A stretch of DNA of 34,165 bases. Source: an uncultured Oscillospiraceae bacterium (GTDB lineage Bacteria > Bacillota > Clostridia > Oscillospirales > Oscillospiraceae). Numbering within the stretch: the stretch's first letter is position 1; each line of letters starts with the position of its first letter. This document shows positions 1-8,348 of the stretch, piece by piece. Both the position numbers and the translations under genes were made by a program. The notes under the pieces were generated by a model. It was not told the origin of the DNA and did no database searches. It saw only the letters and a program-made list of their open reading frames with translations. Location: assembly GCA_947631845.1 (NCBI GenBank), contig CANRMY010000026.1:1-34165 (forward strand), read 5' to 3'.

Positions 1-2
1 TT

Positions 3-113
3 CAGGGCGATTATGCGGGGGTGTTCCCTCACATCTGGTGGGTAATAGGCTACGCAGCCGCCGTGACCGCCATAGCGGTATTCGCCTTTTTGCGGCAGAT
101 GAAAAGACAGTGA
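3..113 (+). CDS. C-terminal end of a membrane protein, probably an ABC-2 type permease (partial)
   Basis: The window opens inside a gene. Frame 3 reads 36 codons to a TGA at 111-113. The peptide holds one hydrophobic segment (from the tryptophan pair to the Phe-Ala-Phe-Leu stretch) followed by a short basic tail ending Met-Lys-Arg-Gln, which is how the last transmembrane helix of an ABC-2 permease usually ends. The family is inferred from this short tail only and could be another polytopic membrane protein. Confidence 0.4.
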   Translation, partial: QGDYAGVFPHIWWVIGYAAAVTAIAVFAFLRQMKRQ

Positions 114-165
114 GCGGGCAATATATGGATCGGAGCGAAAAATCAATATTTGCGGAGGATATAGT

Positions 166-708
166 ATGATAAGACCGGCAAAACCGGGCGACGCCTTGAC
201 CTTGGCAGGGCTGGCAATAAAACTTTGGCAAGGCCATTCCATTCAAGAAATGGAGGATATGTTTGAAAATCTTCTTTCCGGCGGCAATGCTGCGTGCTTC
301 CTGCAATATGTTGACGGAAAAGCGATAGGCTTTGCGCAGTGCCAGCTCCGGCACGAGTATGTGGAAGGGACCGGCAGCTCCCCCGTGGGATATCTGGAAG
401 GTATCTTTGTGGAGGATGTCTATCGCCGGCATGGATATGCCAGAGAACTTCTCGGGGTCTGTGAAGCATGGTCAAAAGAAAAGCATTGTACCGAGTTCGC
501 CAGCGATTGTGAGCTTGAAAACGATGACAGTCTGCGCTTTCATATGGCAATGGGGTTTGAGGAAGCGAATCGGATGGGTATCATTTTGAGATGGGTCTTC
601 CCGCCGACAAATGGGGCGCCAAATGGATCTCCACCGGCAGAAAAGCAGATAAGGAGAGACTTCCGGCCGAATACTTCAAACGAGACTTTTCCCTTCGGGG
701 AAAGGTAA
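166..708 (+). CDS. AAC(6')-type GNAT acetyltransferase, C-terminus replaced by fusion into GH78 DNA
   Basis: This is a GNAT-fold acetyltransferase resembling aminoglycoside 6'-N-acetyltransferases of the AAC(6')-I type, which move acetyl from acetyl-CoA to an amino group. The start has a good ribosome site (GGAGG, 8 nt upstream). Family hallmarks are the SSPVGYLEGIFV block, the acetyl-CoA-binding Arg-Arg-His-Gly-Tyr-Ala loop, the FASDCELEND stretch and GFEEANR near the end. Family members normally finish about ten residues after EANR. Here similarity stops at residue 136 (base 573), and the frame runs about 45 residues through rhamnosidase DNA in a wrong frame. The core is nearly complete, so activity is possible but unproven. 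Aminoglycoside resistance cannot be claimed from sequence alone. Confidence 0.7.
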   Translation: MIRPAKPGDALTLAGLAIKLWQGHSIQEMEDMFENLLSGGNAACFLQYVDGKAIGFAQCQLRHEYVEGTGSSPVGYLEGIFVEDVYRRHGYARELLGVCEAWSKEKHCTEFASDCELENDDSLRFHMAMGFEEANRMGIILRWVFPPTNGAPNGSPPAEKQIRRDFRPNTSNETFPFGER

Positions 709-1896
709 AAAGGGCGAGGCTCTATGCCACCGCCTGCGGCGTTTACACGGCATCCATCAATGGCCAGCGCCTTCCCAGCGTCCTGGCTCCGGGCACAACG
801 GAATACCCCAAACGGCTCTACTATCAGACCTATGATGTAACGGCGCTGCTCCAAAATGAGAACACGCTGGAATTTACGCTGATGGACGGCTGGTATATGG
901 GCAAGCTGGGCTATCTCAATCAGCACAACCGCTTCGGCAATCAGCGCAAGCTCCTGGCCCATTTGGAAATCGAGTACGAGGACGGGAAAACGGACGCCAT
1001 AAACACAGATGAGTCTTTTTCCTGCTGTGCGGACGGTCCGATACGGTATTCCGATCTCAAGGACGGGGAGAACTACGACTCCCGCATGATACCCAGCTTT
1101 TCGGAAAAGGCCGTCACTGTCAGCCAGGATATCATACCCACCGCGTCGCCCTCAGACGGGATCGCGGAGCATGAGAGGTTCCCGGCAAACCTGATCGTCA
1201 CCCCCAGCGGGAAGAAAGTGCTAGACTTCGGACAGAACCTGGCGGGATATGTCTGCTTCACTGTTCAGGGAAAGCCGGGGCAGGAGATCAGGCTCTCCCT
1301 GGGTGAGGTGTTGGATCACGGCGAGTTCAGCCGTGCGACTCTCATTGAAGAGGGCCGCCCGGAAATCCGACAGGAGATCGTGTTCATCTGCAACGGTCAA
1401 AGGCAGGCGTTCCACCCGGAGGGGTTCTACTCCGGCTTCCGCTACGCGCTGGTGGAGGGGCTGGACGATATTGACCCGGCTGATTTTACCGCTGTGGCGG
1501 TCTACTCCGACCTGGAGTTTACCGGCAGCTTCTCCTGCTCCAATGAAAAGCTCAACAAATTCCACCAAAATACCCTTTGGAGTCTCAAATCCAACTTCGT
1601 AGATGTCCCCACCGACTGCCCCCAGCGGGAAAAGAGCGGCTGGGATGGGGACGCGCAGATATTTACGCCTACTGCCTGCTTCATGGCTGAACCCGCGGCG
1701 TTTTTCCACAAGTGGCTCCGGGATGTCCGGGACTGCCAGAGAAAAGACGGCCGGGTGGCGAATGTGTCCCCCAGTGCCCACCGCTTTCAGGATAGAGAGC
1801 CTCTGGGCGGCGCCGTGGGCTGGGCTGACGCGGCGATTATCATACCTTATACGCTCTGGAAACTATACGGCGACGAGCGGTTCATCGCCGGATGTT
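573..1896 (+). pseudogene. GH78 alpha-L-rhamnosidase fragment, truncated at both ends
   Basis: GH78 enzymes release terminal alpha-L-rhamnose from plant glycans and glycosides. The reading frame enters rhamnosidase sequence at about base 573 (Phe-Glu-Met-Gly-Leu, Trp-Gly-Ala-Lys-Trp-Ile). It covers the N-terminal beta domain (ACGVYTASINGQRL; GWYMGKLGY), a concanavalin-like domain (FGQNLAGYVCFTVQGKPGQ) and the first part of the (alpha/alpha)6 catalytic domain (NFVDVPTDCPQREKSGWDGD, GWADAAIIIPYTLWKLYGDE). It then switches near 1890 into a different GH78 copy. The first hundred-odd residues of a normal GH78 protein and most of the catalytic domain are missing. An ATG at 591 opens a 567-codon frame, but it lacks a good ribosome site. 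Almost certainly non-functional. Confidence 0.75.
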
Positions 1897-2297
1897 TGGA
1901 ATTCACCGTGAAGGGGCGGCCCGGACAGATGTTCACCCTCCGCATGGGCGAGGTGGTGAAGGACGGGCACGTGGACCTCTCCGGCATCCAGGAGCGCAAG
2001 CCCACGGGCGGCTGGACCCAGACGACCATGCTGAAAAAGCTCCTGACGGGCAAGACCCCGGCGAGACAGTGGGGACGCCCTTGCAGGAAGTACGCTTCAC
2101 CTGCTCCGGCGGCGTGGATCACTATAAAACCGGCTTTGCCGTGTTCGGCTTTCGGTACGCGGAGATCATCGGCGAGGCGAATTTTGAGAATATTTCCGCT
2201 ATCGCGGTTTATTCGGACATGGAGCGGACGGGCAACTTCCAATGCTCCGATGAGCGCGTCAACCGCCTCTTGGAGAACACTCTCTGGAGCATGACAC
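1897..2297 (+). pseudogene. Second GH78 rhamnosidase fragment, frameshifted
   Basis: After the break at about 1896 the DNA again encodes the GH78 concanavalin-like domain (EFTVKGRPGQMFTLRMGEVV, then RKPTGGWTQ), homologous to but different from the copy at about 1240-1570. A frameshift inside 2060-2075 moves the match to another frame, where the block GFAVFGFRYAEI and then NFQCSDERVNRLLENTLWSM align with the earlier copy's YSGFRYALVEG and FSCSNEKLNKFHQNTLWSL. The match stops at about 2297. This looks like what is left after deletion between two tandem GH78 genes. Confidence 0.7.
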
Positions 2298-2603
2298 CAG
2301 CTTCGTGTCCGCACGGCGGCGGCCACCACCTGGGCGGATCGGGGCGCCCGAATCAACACCATCAGCCCCGGCATCATCGTGACGCCGCTGGCCTACGACG
2401 AATTTAACGCGCCGGGCAACACCTATCAGAACATGATCGACTGCTCCGCCGTGCGCCGCGCCGGAACATCGGACGAGATTGCGGCGGCGGGCGCGTTCCT
2501 CTTGGGCCCGGACGCCGGATTCATCACAGGAACAGACCTTTTGATCGACGGCGGCGTGATCGCGTCGCTGAAAAGCGGCAGATTCAATCTCCGCGTAAGA
2601 TAG
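2298..2603 (+). pseudogene. Short-chain dehydrogenase/reductase (SDR) C-terminal fragment
   Basis: From about 2298 a third frame encodes the end of a classical SDR oxidoreductase: ARINTISPGIIVTPL (the stretch after the catalytic Tyr-x-x-x-Lys helix), then GTSDEIAAAGAFLLGPDAG and FITGTDLLIDGG, the usual SDR finish. The Rossmann dinucleotide-binding half and the catalytic Ser-Tyr-Lys residues are absent, so the remnant cannot be an enzyme. It is joined directly to the rhamnosidase fragment at the NTLWSM site without a promoter or ribosome site of its own. Confidence 0.75.
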
Positions 2604-2614
2604 GAGGAACCGAA

Positions 2615-2688
2615 AATGACAAAGTTATTGATACGCTTCATCAGGCAATAGATATTTGCGCGAAGCTGCCAAACCGAAGCGGCGAGGA
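2615..2688 (+). pseudogene. Short degraded coding fragment, family not recognised
   Basis: A clear AGGAGG lies at 2602-2607, before an ATG at 2615, but that frame stops after eleven codons. In the next frame the same DNA reads NDKVIDTLHQAIDICAKLPN and then RSGEE before a stop, which looks like a genuine N-terminus displaced by one frameshift. I do not recognise the family. Confidence 0.3.
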
Positions 2689-2721
2689 ATGATGAAGCCG
2701 AAAAAATGCGAGGTGACGATC

Positions 2722-2993
2722 ATGACCACGGAGAAGGAAGCCTTTGACAACTATCTGATCCTGCAAGACAGGCTGTTAAGCTATGGATTTCAGCGGGACG
2801 GTAACAAACTGGTATATAGGAAGCCGCTGCCGGAACCTGTATTTCAAGTCCAAACAGGCCCGGAGGATAGCAGAAAGGATACTATCCGGCTTTCCACATG
2901 AACAAAAAGTGCTGGGTATCCATTATTTTGGACGATACCCTGGCTGATAGTGAAATTCAAAGGCTAATCGCCGACAGCCATAAAAGCGTTTAG
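2722..2993 (+). pseudogene. MmcQ/YjbR-family protein, internally deleted and frameshifted
   Basis: The start (ATG 2722, GAGGTGA upstream) opens a peptide with the N-terminal region found in longer clostridial MmcQ/YjbR proteins (EAFDNYLILQDRLLSYGFQR). At about 2835 the frame is lost: the family block F-K-S-K-Q-A-R-R-I is readable one frame over. At about 2897 the family C-terminus HMNKKCWVSIILDDTLADSE appears in a third frame and ends at the TAG at 2991-2993. The central part of the domain (normally about 100 residues) is missing. The family has a CyaY-like fold of uncertain role. The remnant is not expected to work. Confidence 0.65.
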
Positions 2994-3004
2994 GAGGGAA
3001 AGGT

Positions 3005-3610
3005 ATGGGACATTGCGATTGGGCGCTTTACAATGACAAAATGCGGGCTTACCACGACAGCGAGTGGGGCGTCCCCGTACATGACGACCGCCAGATGTTC
3101 GAGCATCTGACGCTGGAGTGCCTTCAATGCGGCCTTAGCTGGGGGCTGATGATGAAAAAACGCGAGATTTTCCGTCAGTGCTTTGAAAACTTTGAATACG
3201 ACAAAATAGCCGCTTACAGCGAGGATGATATACAGCGGATTCTGAACACGGAAGGGATGCTGAAATCAGAGCGGAAGGTTCGGGCGGTCATCAACAATGC
3301 CAGGTGTTATCAGAAGATTCGGGCGGAGTTTGGCAGTTTCTGCGCTTACCTCTGGGCGTATACCGGCGGGAAAACAATTTTGTACGACGGTCACGCCGAC
3401 GGTGCGATACCAGTCAGCAACGGCCTTTCAGGCAAAATCAGCCGCGACCTCAAAAAGCGGGGCTTCAAGTTTGTGGGGGCGGTGACCATCTACTCACACC
3501 TCCAAGCCTGCGGTATTATCAACGACCACGCCATCGACTGCCCCTGTTATATGAGGATCAACGAAACCAATCCCACGGTGAAAATGAGGCCGGATCAGGA
3601 GGTGGGATAG
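3005..3610 (+). CDS. tag: DNA-3-methyladenine glycosylase I
   Basis: This cytoplasmic base-excision repair enzyme removes 3-methyladenine from alkylated DNA. Its 201 residues compare with 187 for the E. coli enzyme. The N-terminus CDWA...YHDSEWGVPVHDD is diagnostic. Cys4 and His17, with the late His and Cys of NDHAIDCPCY, match the zinc-binding set of Tag. The helix-hairpin-helix region holds W-G-L-M-M-K-K-R and K-F-V-G-A-V-T-I-Y. The ribosome site TAGGAGGG sits 8-9 nt before the ATG, beside the stop of the broken MmcQ/YjbR gene. It is the first intact gene after a run of fragments and ends against the phosphate operon in convergent orientation. Confidence 0.93.
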   Translation: MGHCDWALYNDKMRAYHDSEWGVPVHDDRQMFEHLTLECLQCGLSWGLMMKKREIFRQCFENFEYDKIAAYSEDDIQRILNTEGMLKSERKVRAVINNARCYQKIRAEFGSFCAYLWAYTGGKTILYDGHADGAIPVSNGLSGKISRDLKKRGFKFVGAVTIYSHLQACGIINDHAIDCPCYMRINETNPTVKMRPDQEVG

Positions 3611-3643
3611 GCCGAAGGAAAAAATACATACATAATGAATAAG

Positions 3644-3674
3644 CCGTGGCCCTTCAAATTCTGCGGGGCCACGG
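3644..3674 (-). terminator. Hairpin between convergent tag and phoR
   Basis: A 9-bp perfect stem (CCGTGGCCC / GGGCCACGG) with a 13-nt loop lies 10 bp past the phoR stop. On the minus strand it is followed by a T-rich stretch that ends in a run of T, so it probably ends the pst-pho transcript. It may also stop tag transcripts from the other side. Confidence 0.55.
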
Positions 3675-3683
3675 TGATTTATC

Positions 3684-5345
3684 TTACGCTTCCGGCTTAG
3701 GGAAGGTCACGGTGACTGTGGTGCCGGAGGGGGAGCTTGATAGGTCGATGGTGGCGTCGTGGAGCTGGGCGGCGTGCTTGACGATGGAGAGGCCGAGGCC
3801 GGTGCCGCCGCGGGCCTTGGAGCGGCTTTTATCGACGCGGTAGAAGCGCTCGAAGACGCGGGGCTGGTACTCCGGGGGGATGCCAATGCCGGTGTCGGAG
3901 ACGGTGAGGGTGATTCGATCCGCCTCATTCTTCACGGAAACGGCGACGCTGCCGCCGGAGCGGTTATACTTAATGGCGTTGTCCGTGAGATTGTAGACGA
4001 TGGAGGCCAAAAGCTGGGGGATGCCGGTGATCTCCGCGCTCTCGCCGCTGAGGGTGACGCGGACGCCGGCCTTTTCCGCCTCGGCGGTGAGGGCTTGGAC
4101 GGTCTCTCCGGCGATGGTGTAGAGGTCGCAGGGTTCGCGTTTCATGTCTGCCGCGCCCTCGTCCAAGTGGGAGAGGCGGATGATGTCCTCCACAAGCCGG
4201 GTCATTCTCTGGGCCTCGTTGTAGATACGGGCGTAAAATTCCTGCCGGTCGGTGTCTTTGACCAGACCGTTCATCAAAAGCTCCGCGCTCCCGGCGATGG
4301 TGTGGAGGGGCGTTTTCAGCTCGTGAGAGACGTTGGCGGAAAACTCCCGGCGGAGGGCCTCCCGCTCATGCCGCTCCGTAATGTCAATGACCAGCACTAC
4401 CGCGCCGGAGACCTTATCCTCCGACAGAACGGGGCTTGCCAGAAGCTCATATTTCCGTCCTTTCAGCTCTATGGGCCGCTCCCCGTGGCGGCCCTCCAGC
4501 GCGTCACGCACAAGCTCGGACAGCTCCGGGCCCCGGTTCACCGAGAGAACGTCCCGGCCAAGGCATGATTTGTCGGCGTCGAAGATCTCCCGCGCCGCCC
4601 GGTTTATGGACAGGACCACGCCGCGAGAGGTGAGCAAAAGCATCCCCTCCGCCATATTCTCCGTGATGACCTCCAGCTCCTTCTGCTTCTGAAGGAGCTT
4701 TTCACTTTGCAGGGCGATCTCCCGCTGTTGCACGTCGATACGGTGAAAGAGCGGCGCCAGCTCGTCAAGGCCCTCGTTTTTCAGGGGCTCGTCCAAATCA
4801 AGGGCGTTCAGGGGCTTCACGATCTGCCGGGACAGCCGGGACGCCAGGAAAAGCGACAGCCCCAGGGCCACAAAGACGATGACGATCATGGGCCCCATCA
4901 TCCCCATGATAAGGGTCAGAATGGAGCTCTGGGACACGGACAGCCGCAGCACCGTCCCGTCCGGGAGCCGCTGGGCCCGATAGAAGGCCCGCTCGGTGAG
5001 GGTGGCGGAATACCGGGAGCTCTCGCCCGCGCCGCTTTCCAGAGCCTCACGAATTTCCTCCCGCTCAAGATGGTTTTCCATCTCCCCGGCGTCGGCGTCA
5101 CTGTCAAACAAGACTTCGCCGTTTTCGCCTACCCAAGTCACGCGAAAACGCCTGGTGTCCAGACCGTCAAAATAGCCCATGCCCTCACGAGAAACAGCGT
5201 GGGCGGCAAGCTCCGTCTCCGCCCGAAGCTGATCGACCTGCACCGCGGAGAAATAGTCGTAGAGCACCCACAGAAAAAGCACCGCCGAGGCCAGAAACAC
5301 CCCCACGGCGGCCAGAATAATGGAGCGGAAAATGCGTTTTGTCAC
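3684..5345 (-). CDS. phoR: Phosphate sensor histidine kinase, PhoR type
   Basis: This membrane kinase is the partner of the response regulator just upstream. The GTG at 5345 is chosen because it overlaps the regulator's TGA (GTGA) and has GGAGG 7 nt before it. An ATG at 5360 has no comparable site. Of 553 residues, a transmembrane helix lies at about 8-30, an extracytoplasmic region follows to 140, and a second helix spans about 143-170. Then come HAMP (171-220), PAS (225-325), the HisKA box with His341 in FSANVSHELKTPL, and the HATPase with N-box N452/N456, DTGIGIP and GGTGLGLS. The medium-size sensor domain and PAS match Gram-positive PhoR/ResE-like kinases. The phosphate role is inferred from the operon. 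Confidence 0.88.
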   Translation of the reverse strand: MTKRIFRSIILAAVGVFLASAVLFLWVLYDYFSAVQVDQLRAETELAAHAVSREGMGYFDGLDTRRFRVTWVGENGEVLFDSDADAGEMENHLEREEIREALESGAGESSRYSATLTERAFYRAQRLPDGTVLRLSVSQSSILTLIMGMMGPMIVIVFVALGLSLFLASRLSRQIVKPLNALDLDEPLKNEGLDELAPLFHRIDVQQREIALQSEKLLQKQKELEVITENMAEGMLLLTSRGVVLSINRAAREIFDADKSCLGRDVLSVNRGPELSELVRDALEGRHGERPIELKGRKYELLASPVLSEDKVSGAVVLVIDITERHEREALRREFSANVSHELKTPLHTIAGSAELLMNGLVKDTDRQEFYARIYNEAQRMTRLVEDIIRLSHLDEGAADMKREPCDLYTIAGETVQALTAEAEKAGVRVTLSGESAEITGIPQLLASIVYNLTDNAIKYNRSGGSVAVSVKNEADRITLTVSDTGIGIPPEYQPRVFERFYRVDKSRSKARGGTGLGLSIVKHAAQLHDATIDLSSSPSGTTVTVTFPKPEA

Positions 5346-6016
5346 GGTTTTGCCTCCCATCTGTACCCCACGCCCCGGACGGTGGCCAGCATCTCCCCGC
5401 ATGCGCCCAGCTTGGAGCGGAGCGTCCCCACGTGGACGTCCACGGTCCGGGTCTCTCCCTCATAGGCCGCGCCCCAGACGGTATCTAAAAGCTGTCCGCG
5501 GGTGAAGACCGTGCCGGGGGAGGCCATCAGGGCCTTCAAAAGCTCAAATTCTTTCAGGGTGAGCTCAATTCGCTTGCCTTCCACGGTGACGGTGTGCTCC
5601 CGAAGGTTCACAGTGAGGCCGCCGGAACGGAGTATGTCCTTGTTCTCCCTTGCGCCTGTCCTGCGGAGCACCGCCTTGACGCGGGACACCATCTCCATCA
5701 TCCCGAAGGGCTTGGCAAGGTAGTCGTCGGCCCCCAGATCCAAACCCAGCACCTTGTCAAACTCCGTCCCCTTGGCCGTGGCCATGATGACGGGTATCTC
5801 CGAGGTGGCGGTATTCGACCGGAGGCGTTTTAGTATCTCGATCCCGTCCTCGCCGGGGAGCATGATGTCCAAGAGCACAAGGTCCGGTTTTTGTCTACGA
5901 ATGGCCTCCCAAAACGCGGCTCCGTCGGGAAAGCCCCGGGCCTCCAGCCCCGCCGCGTTCAGCGCATAGACCATCAGCTCCCGGATGCCGGGTTCGTCCT
6001 CCACACAGTAGATCAC
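5342..6016 (-). CDS. phoP: OmpR/PhoB-family phosphate response regulator
   Basis: It has a receiver domain plus winged-helix DNA-binding domain, 224 residues. The acidic pair E6-D7, phosphoacceptor Asp50 in LVLLDIMLPGEDG and Lys in YLAKPF are present. The C-terminal domain has the OmpR pattern (ELTLKEFELLKALM, RTVDVHVGTLRSKLG, VRGVGYRWE). The GTG at 6016 is preferred because GGGAGG lies 9-10 nt upstream. A GTG at 6025 would add three residues but sits against that site. It is last but one in the pst-phoU-phoPR gene order and has its own promoter and Pho-box array. It should activate pst and itself under phosphate limitation (family knowledge plus inference). Confidence 0.88.
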   Translation of the reverse strand: MIYCVEDEPGIRELMVYALNAAGLEARGFPDGAAFWEAIRRQKPDLVLLDIMLPGEDGIEILKRLRSNTATSEIPVIMATAKGTEFDKVLGLDLGADDYLAKPFGMMEMVSRVKAVLRRTGARENKDILRSGGLTVNLREHTVTVEGKRIELTLKEFELLKALMASPGTVFTRGQLLDTVWGAAYEGETRTVDVHVGTLRSKLGACGEMLATVRGVGYRWEAKP

Positions 6017-6039
6017 GGAAAACACCTCCCTTACCGCCC

Positions 6040-6094
6040 ATTATAAAACGTCAAGGTAAAATTCAAAATCAAGCCGTTGTAAAATCTTTGTAAA
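6040..6094 (-). promoter_or_regulatory. Pho-box array and promoter of the phoP-phoR pair
   Basis: On the minus strand four hexamers recur every 11 bp: TTTACA (6094-6089), TTTACA (6083-6078), TTGATT (6072-6067) and TTTTAC (6061-6056). A perfect -10 TATAAT (6045-6040) lies 10 bp further on, with no good -35. Direct TT(A/C/T)ACA repeats on one helix face replacing the -35 are the known B. subtilis PhoP-box layout. The pattern is seen directly; regulator identity is inferred. Confidence 0.7.
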
Positions 6095-6102
6095 GTCCGC
6101 TG

Positions 6103-6747
6103 TTATTCCGGTTCCTTTTCTCCTGTGACGGCGTAAAGCACCCATTTCGCGATATTCACGGCGTGGTCGCCCATGCGCTCCAAATACTTCGCCACCATCA
6201 AAAGGTCCAGCGCCGCCTCCCCGTCCGCCTCCGGCCCCCGAAGCGTACCGATAAGGGCGCTTTTGATGCGGTTAAAATGCCCGTCCACCACGTCGTCGTA
6301 GTCAATGACCGCCCGCGCCAGCTCCCGGTCGCTTTTCACAAAGGCATCGATGCTGTCCGTCACCATTTTGATGGTGGCAAGGGCCATATCGCGGAGGTTG
6401 AGACCGTTTTGGCCCGCGGTAATGTGGCCCATGGAGACGATCTCCGCGATGTCGCCGGAGTTGTCCCCGATGCGCTCCATGTCCGTCACCATTTTGAGGG
6501 CCGAGGAGATGACCCGCAGGTCCGTAGCCACGGGCTGCTGCTGGAGGAGGAGCTTAATGCAAAGGTTCTCAATATCCCGCTCGGCCCGGTCAATTCGTGT
6601 CACATATTCAAAAACTCCTCGCGCTTTTTCCGCGTCCGCCTCCTCCAAGGCCTTGGCGGAGAGGGCAATGGCGCTCTCGCAAAGGGCGCCCATGGCGATC
6701 AGGTCCCGGTGAAGGGCCTCAAGCTGTTCGTCAAACTTACTTCGCAT
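6103..6747 (-). CDS. phoU: Phosphate-specific transport accessory protein PhoU
   Basis: PhoU is a cytoplasmic all-alpha protein of two three-helix bundles. It links Pst transporter activity to the PhoR-type kinase and keeps the system off when phosphate is plentiful. The 214 residues match the usual length. The start [12 protein letters not shown] and the repeated E/D-x-x-x-D metal-site motifs (MERIGDNSGDIAE in the first half, LERMGDHAVNIAKWVL in the second) are diagnostic. The ATG overlaps the pstB stop by one base (TAATG), which suggests translational coupling. A separate promoter for phoP-phoR lies immediately downstream. Confidence 0.95.
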   Translation of the reverse strand: MRSKFDEQLEALHRDLIAMGALCESAIALSAKALEEADAEKARGVFEYVTRIDRAERDIENLCIKLLLQQQPVATDLRVISSALKMVTDMERIGDNSGDIAEIVSMGHITAGQNGLNLRDMALATIKMVTDSIDAFVKSDRELARAVIDYDDVVDGHFNRIKSALIGTLRGPEADGEAALDLLMVAKYLERMGDHAVNIAKWVLYAVTGEKEPE

Positions 6748-7505
6748 TATCCAAACCTCCCCGTGATGTAGTCCTCGGTGCGCTTATCGGCGGGATTGGA
6801 GAACATTTTCTCCGTGTACCCAAATTCTATCAGTTCTCCCAAAAGGAAAAACGCCGTCCTGTCCGAGACGCGCACCGCCTGCTGCATATTGTGAGTGACC
6901 ATGACAATGGTGTAGTCCGCTTTGAGCTCCATGACCAGCTCCTCGATTTTTGAGGTGGAGATGGGGTCCAGCGCCGAGGTGGACTCGTCCATCAGCAAAA
7001 CATCCGGCTTCACGGCGAGAGCACGCGCGATGCACAGCCTCTGCTGCTGCCCGCCGGAGAGGCCCAGGGCGGATTTTTTGAGCCGGTCCTTCACCTCGTC
7101 CCAGATGGCGGCGGCGCGGAGGGACTCCTCCACGATTTCATCGAGTTTGGCGCGGCTCCTGACGCCGTGGGTACGCGGCCCGTAGGCCACGTTGTCGTAG
7201 ATGGACATGGGGAAGGGGTTGGGCTTCTGGAACACCATGCCAATGTTGCGGCGAAGCTCCGTCACGTCCCGGCCCGGATCGTAAATCTCCTCCCCGCGAT
7301 AGGTAAGCGACCCCGTCACCTTTACGCCCTCGATGAGGTCGTTCATGCGGTTGACGGTCCGCAGAAACGTGGATTTCCCGCACCCGGAGGGGCCGATGAG
7401 GGCAGTGATGCGTTTTTCCGGGATGTCCAGAGAGATATTTTTCAGCGCGTGGGTCTCGCCGTAGTAGAAATCGAGACCCTTCGCGGAAATGATCGTGTCA
7501 GCCAT
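6747..7505 (-). CDS. pstB: Phosphate ABC transporter ATP-binding protein
   Basis: This is the ATPase subunit of the Pst high-affinity phosphate importer, 252 residues. The start [20 protein letters not shown] is typical. The open frame continues further upstream, but that extension is antisense to pstA and was not used. The Walker [10 protein letters not shown], PstB-specific [10 protein letters not shown]-loop [13 protein letters not shown], signature LSGGQQQRL and H-loop VTHNMQQA are intact. Walker B reads [12 protein letters not shown], with Ser in place of the near-invariant Pro after the catalytic Glu. Only two bases separate it from pstA, and it overlaps phoU by one. Confidence 0.95.
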   Translation of the reverse strand: MADTIISAKGLDFYYGETHALKNISLDIPEKRITALIGPSGCGKSTFLRTVNRMNDLIEGVKVTGSLTYRGEEIYDPGRDVTELRRNIGMVFQKPNPFPMSIYDNVAYGPRTHGVRSRAKLDEIVEESLRAAAIWDEVKDRLKKSALGLSGGQQQRLCIARALAVKPDVLLMDESTSALDPISTSKIEELVMELKADYTIVMVTHNMQQAVRVSDRTAFFLLGELIEFGYTEKMFSNPADKRTEDYITGRFG

Positions 7506-7507
7506 AG

Positions 7508-8347
7508 TCAGCTCCTTTTGAGTTTCCGGCCAAGAAAGCTTGCGGAAAAATTGATGATGACCGTGAGGATCAGTAAAATGGTCGCAATAGAAAAGGCCAC
7601 GCCGAAATCGGCGTTCTCCTTGGCGTAGTGGTAGAGCGCCACAGTCAGCGTGGAGCCCGACGCCCGCGTCATACGGTCCAGGGAGAAGTCCTGCATCGCC
7701 ATACTCATGCCGGCGGTGTACATGAGTACCGCGCTCTCCCCCACCACGCGCCCCACGGCTAAAATGCACCCGGTGACGATGCCGTCCACGGAACTGGGAA
7801 GTACCACCGTGCGGATCATGCGCCATTTCCCGGCGCCTAAGCCCAGCGCCCCCTCCCGGTAGGACTGGGGCACGGTCTTCAGGCTCTCCTGAGTGGAGCG
7901 GATGATGGTGGGCAGGATCATCATAACCATGGTCAGGGATCCGGCCAGCAGGGTCTTTTGCAGTCTGAGGGCCGTACAAAAAACGATGACGCCCACTAAG
8001 GCGTAGATGATGGAGGGAATGCCCGCCAGGGCCTCGGAGGCAAACTCGATGACCGCCACGAGCTTCCTATTCCGGGCGTACTCCGTCAGATAGATCGCCG
8101 CGCCCACGCCCAGGGGCAGGGCGATCAGCAGAGAGACGACGACCACAAACAACGTGTTTTTGATAGCCGGCGCTATGCCGATTGTCCCCCGCAAAACGCT
8201 CTCCGAGGTGGTGAGGAAGCTCCAGCTGATGCCGCCCACTCCCCGAATCAGGATATACCCTATGAGGAAGACCAGCAGTCCCACCGTGAGGGCCGAGCAG
8301 CCGTAGAGGAGCGCCCGTGCCCCGATGTCGTACATTTTTCTGCGCAT
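7508..8347 (-). CDS. pstA: Phosphate ABC transporter permease PstA
   Basis: One of the two membrane subunits of the phosphate importer, 279 residues with about six transmembrane helices. The MetI-type permease coupling segment ([15 protein letters not shown], then the EAA-loop [18 protein letters not shown]) is clear, as is the later [15 protein letters not shown] stretch typical of PstA. The ATG at 8347 lies one base after the pstC stop. The stop at 7508 is two bases from pstB. Confidence 0.93.
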   Translation of the reverse strand: MRRKMYDIGARALLYGCSALTVGLLVFLIGYILIRGVGGISWSFLTTSESVLRGTIGIAPAIKNTLFVVVVSLLIALPLGVGAAIYLTEYARNRKLVAVIEFASEALAGIPSIIYALVGVIVFCTALRLQKTLLAGSLTMVMMILPTIIRSTQESLKTVPQSYREGALGLGAGKWRMIRTVVLPSSVDGIVTGCILAVGRVVGESAVLMYTAGMSMAMQDFSLDRMTRASGSTLTVALYHYAKENADFGVAFSIATILLILTVIINFSASFLGRKLKRS

Positions 8348-8348
8348 G

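Noticed and set aside
7506-7979. N-terminal extension of PstB
   Set aside because: It overlaps pstA in another frame and has no family similarity; PstB begins at [10 protein letters not shown].
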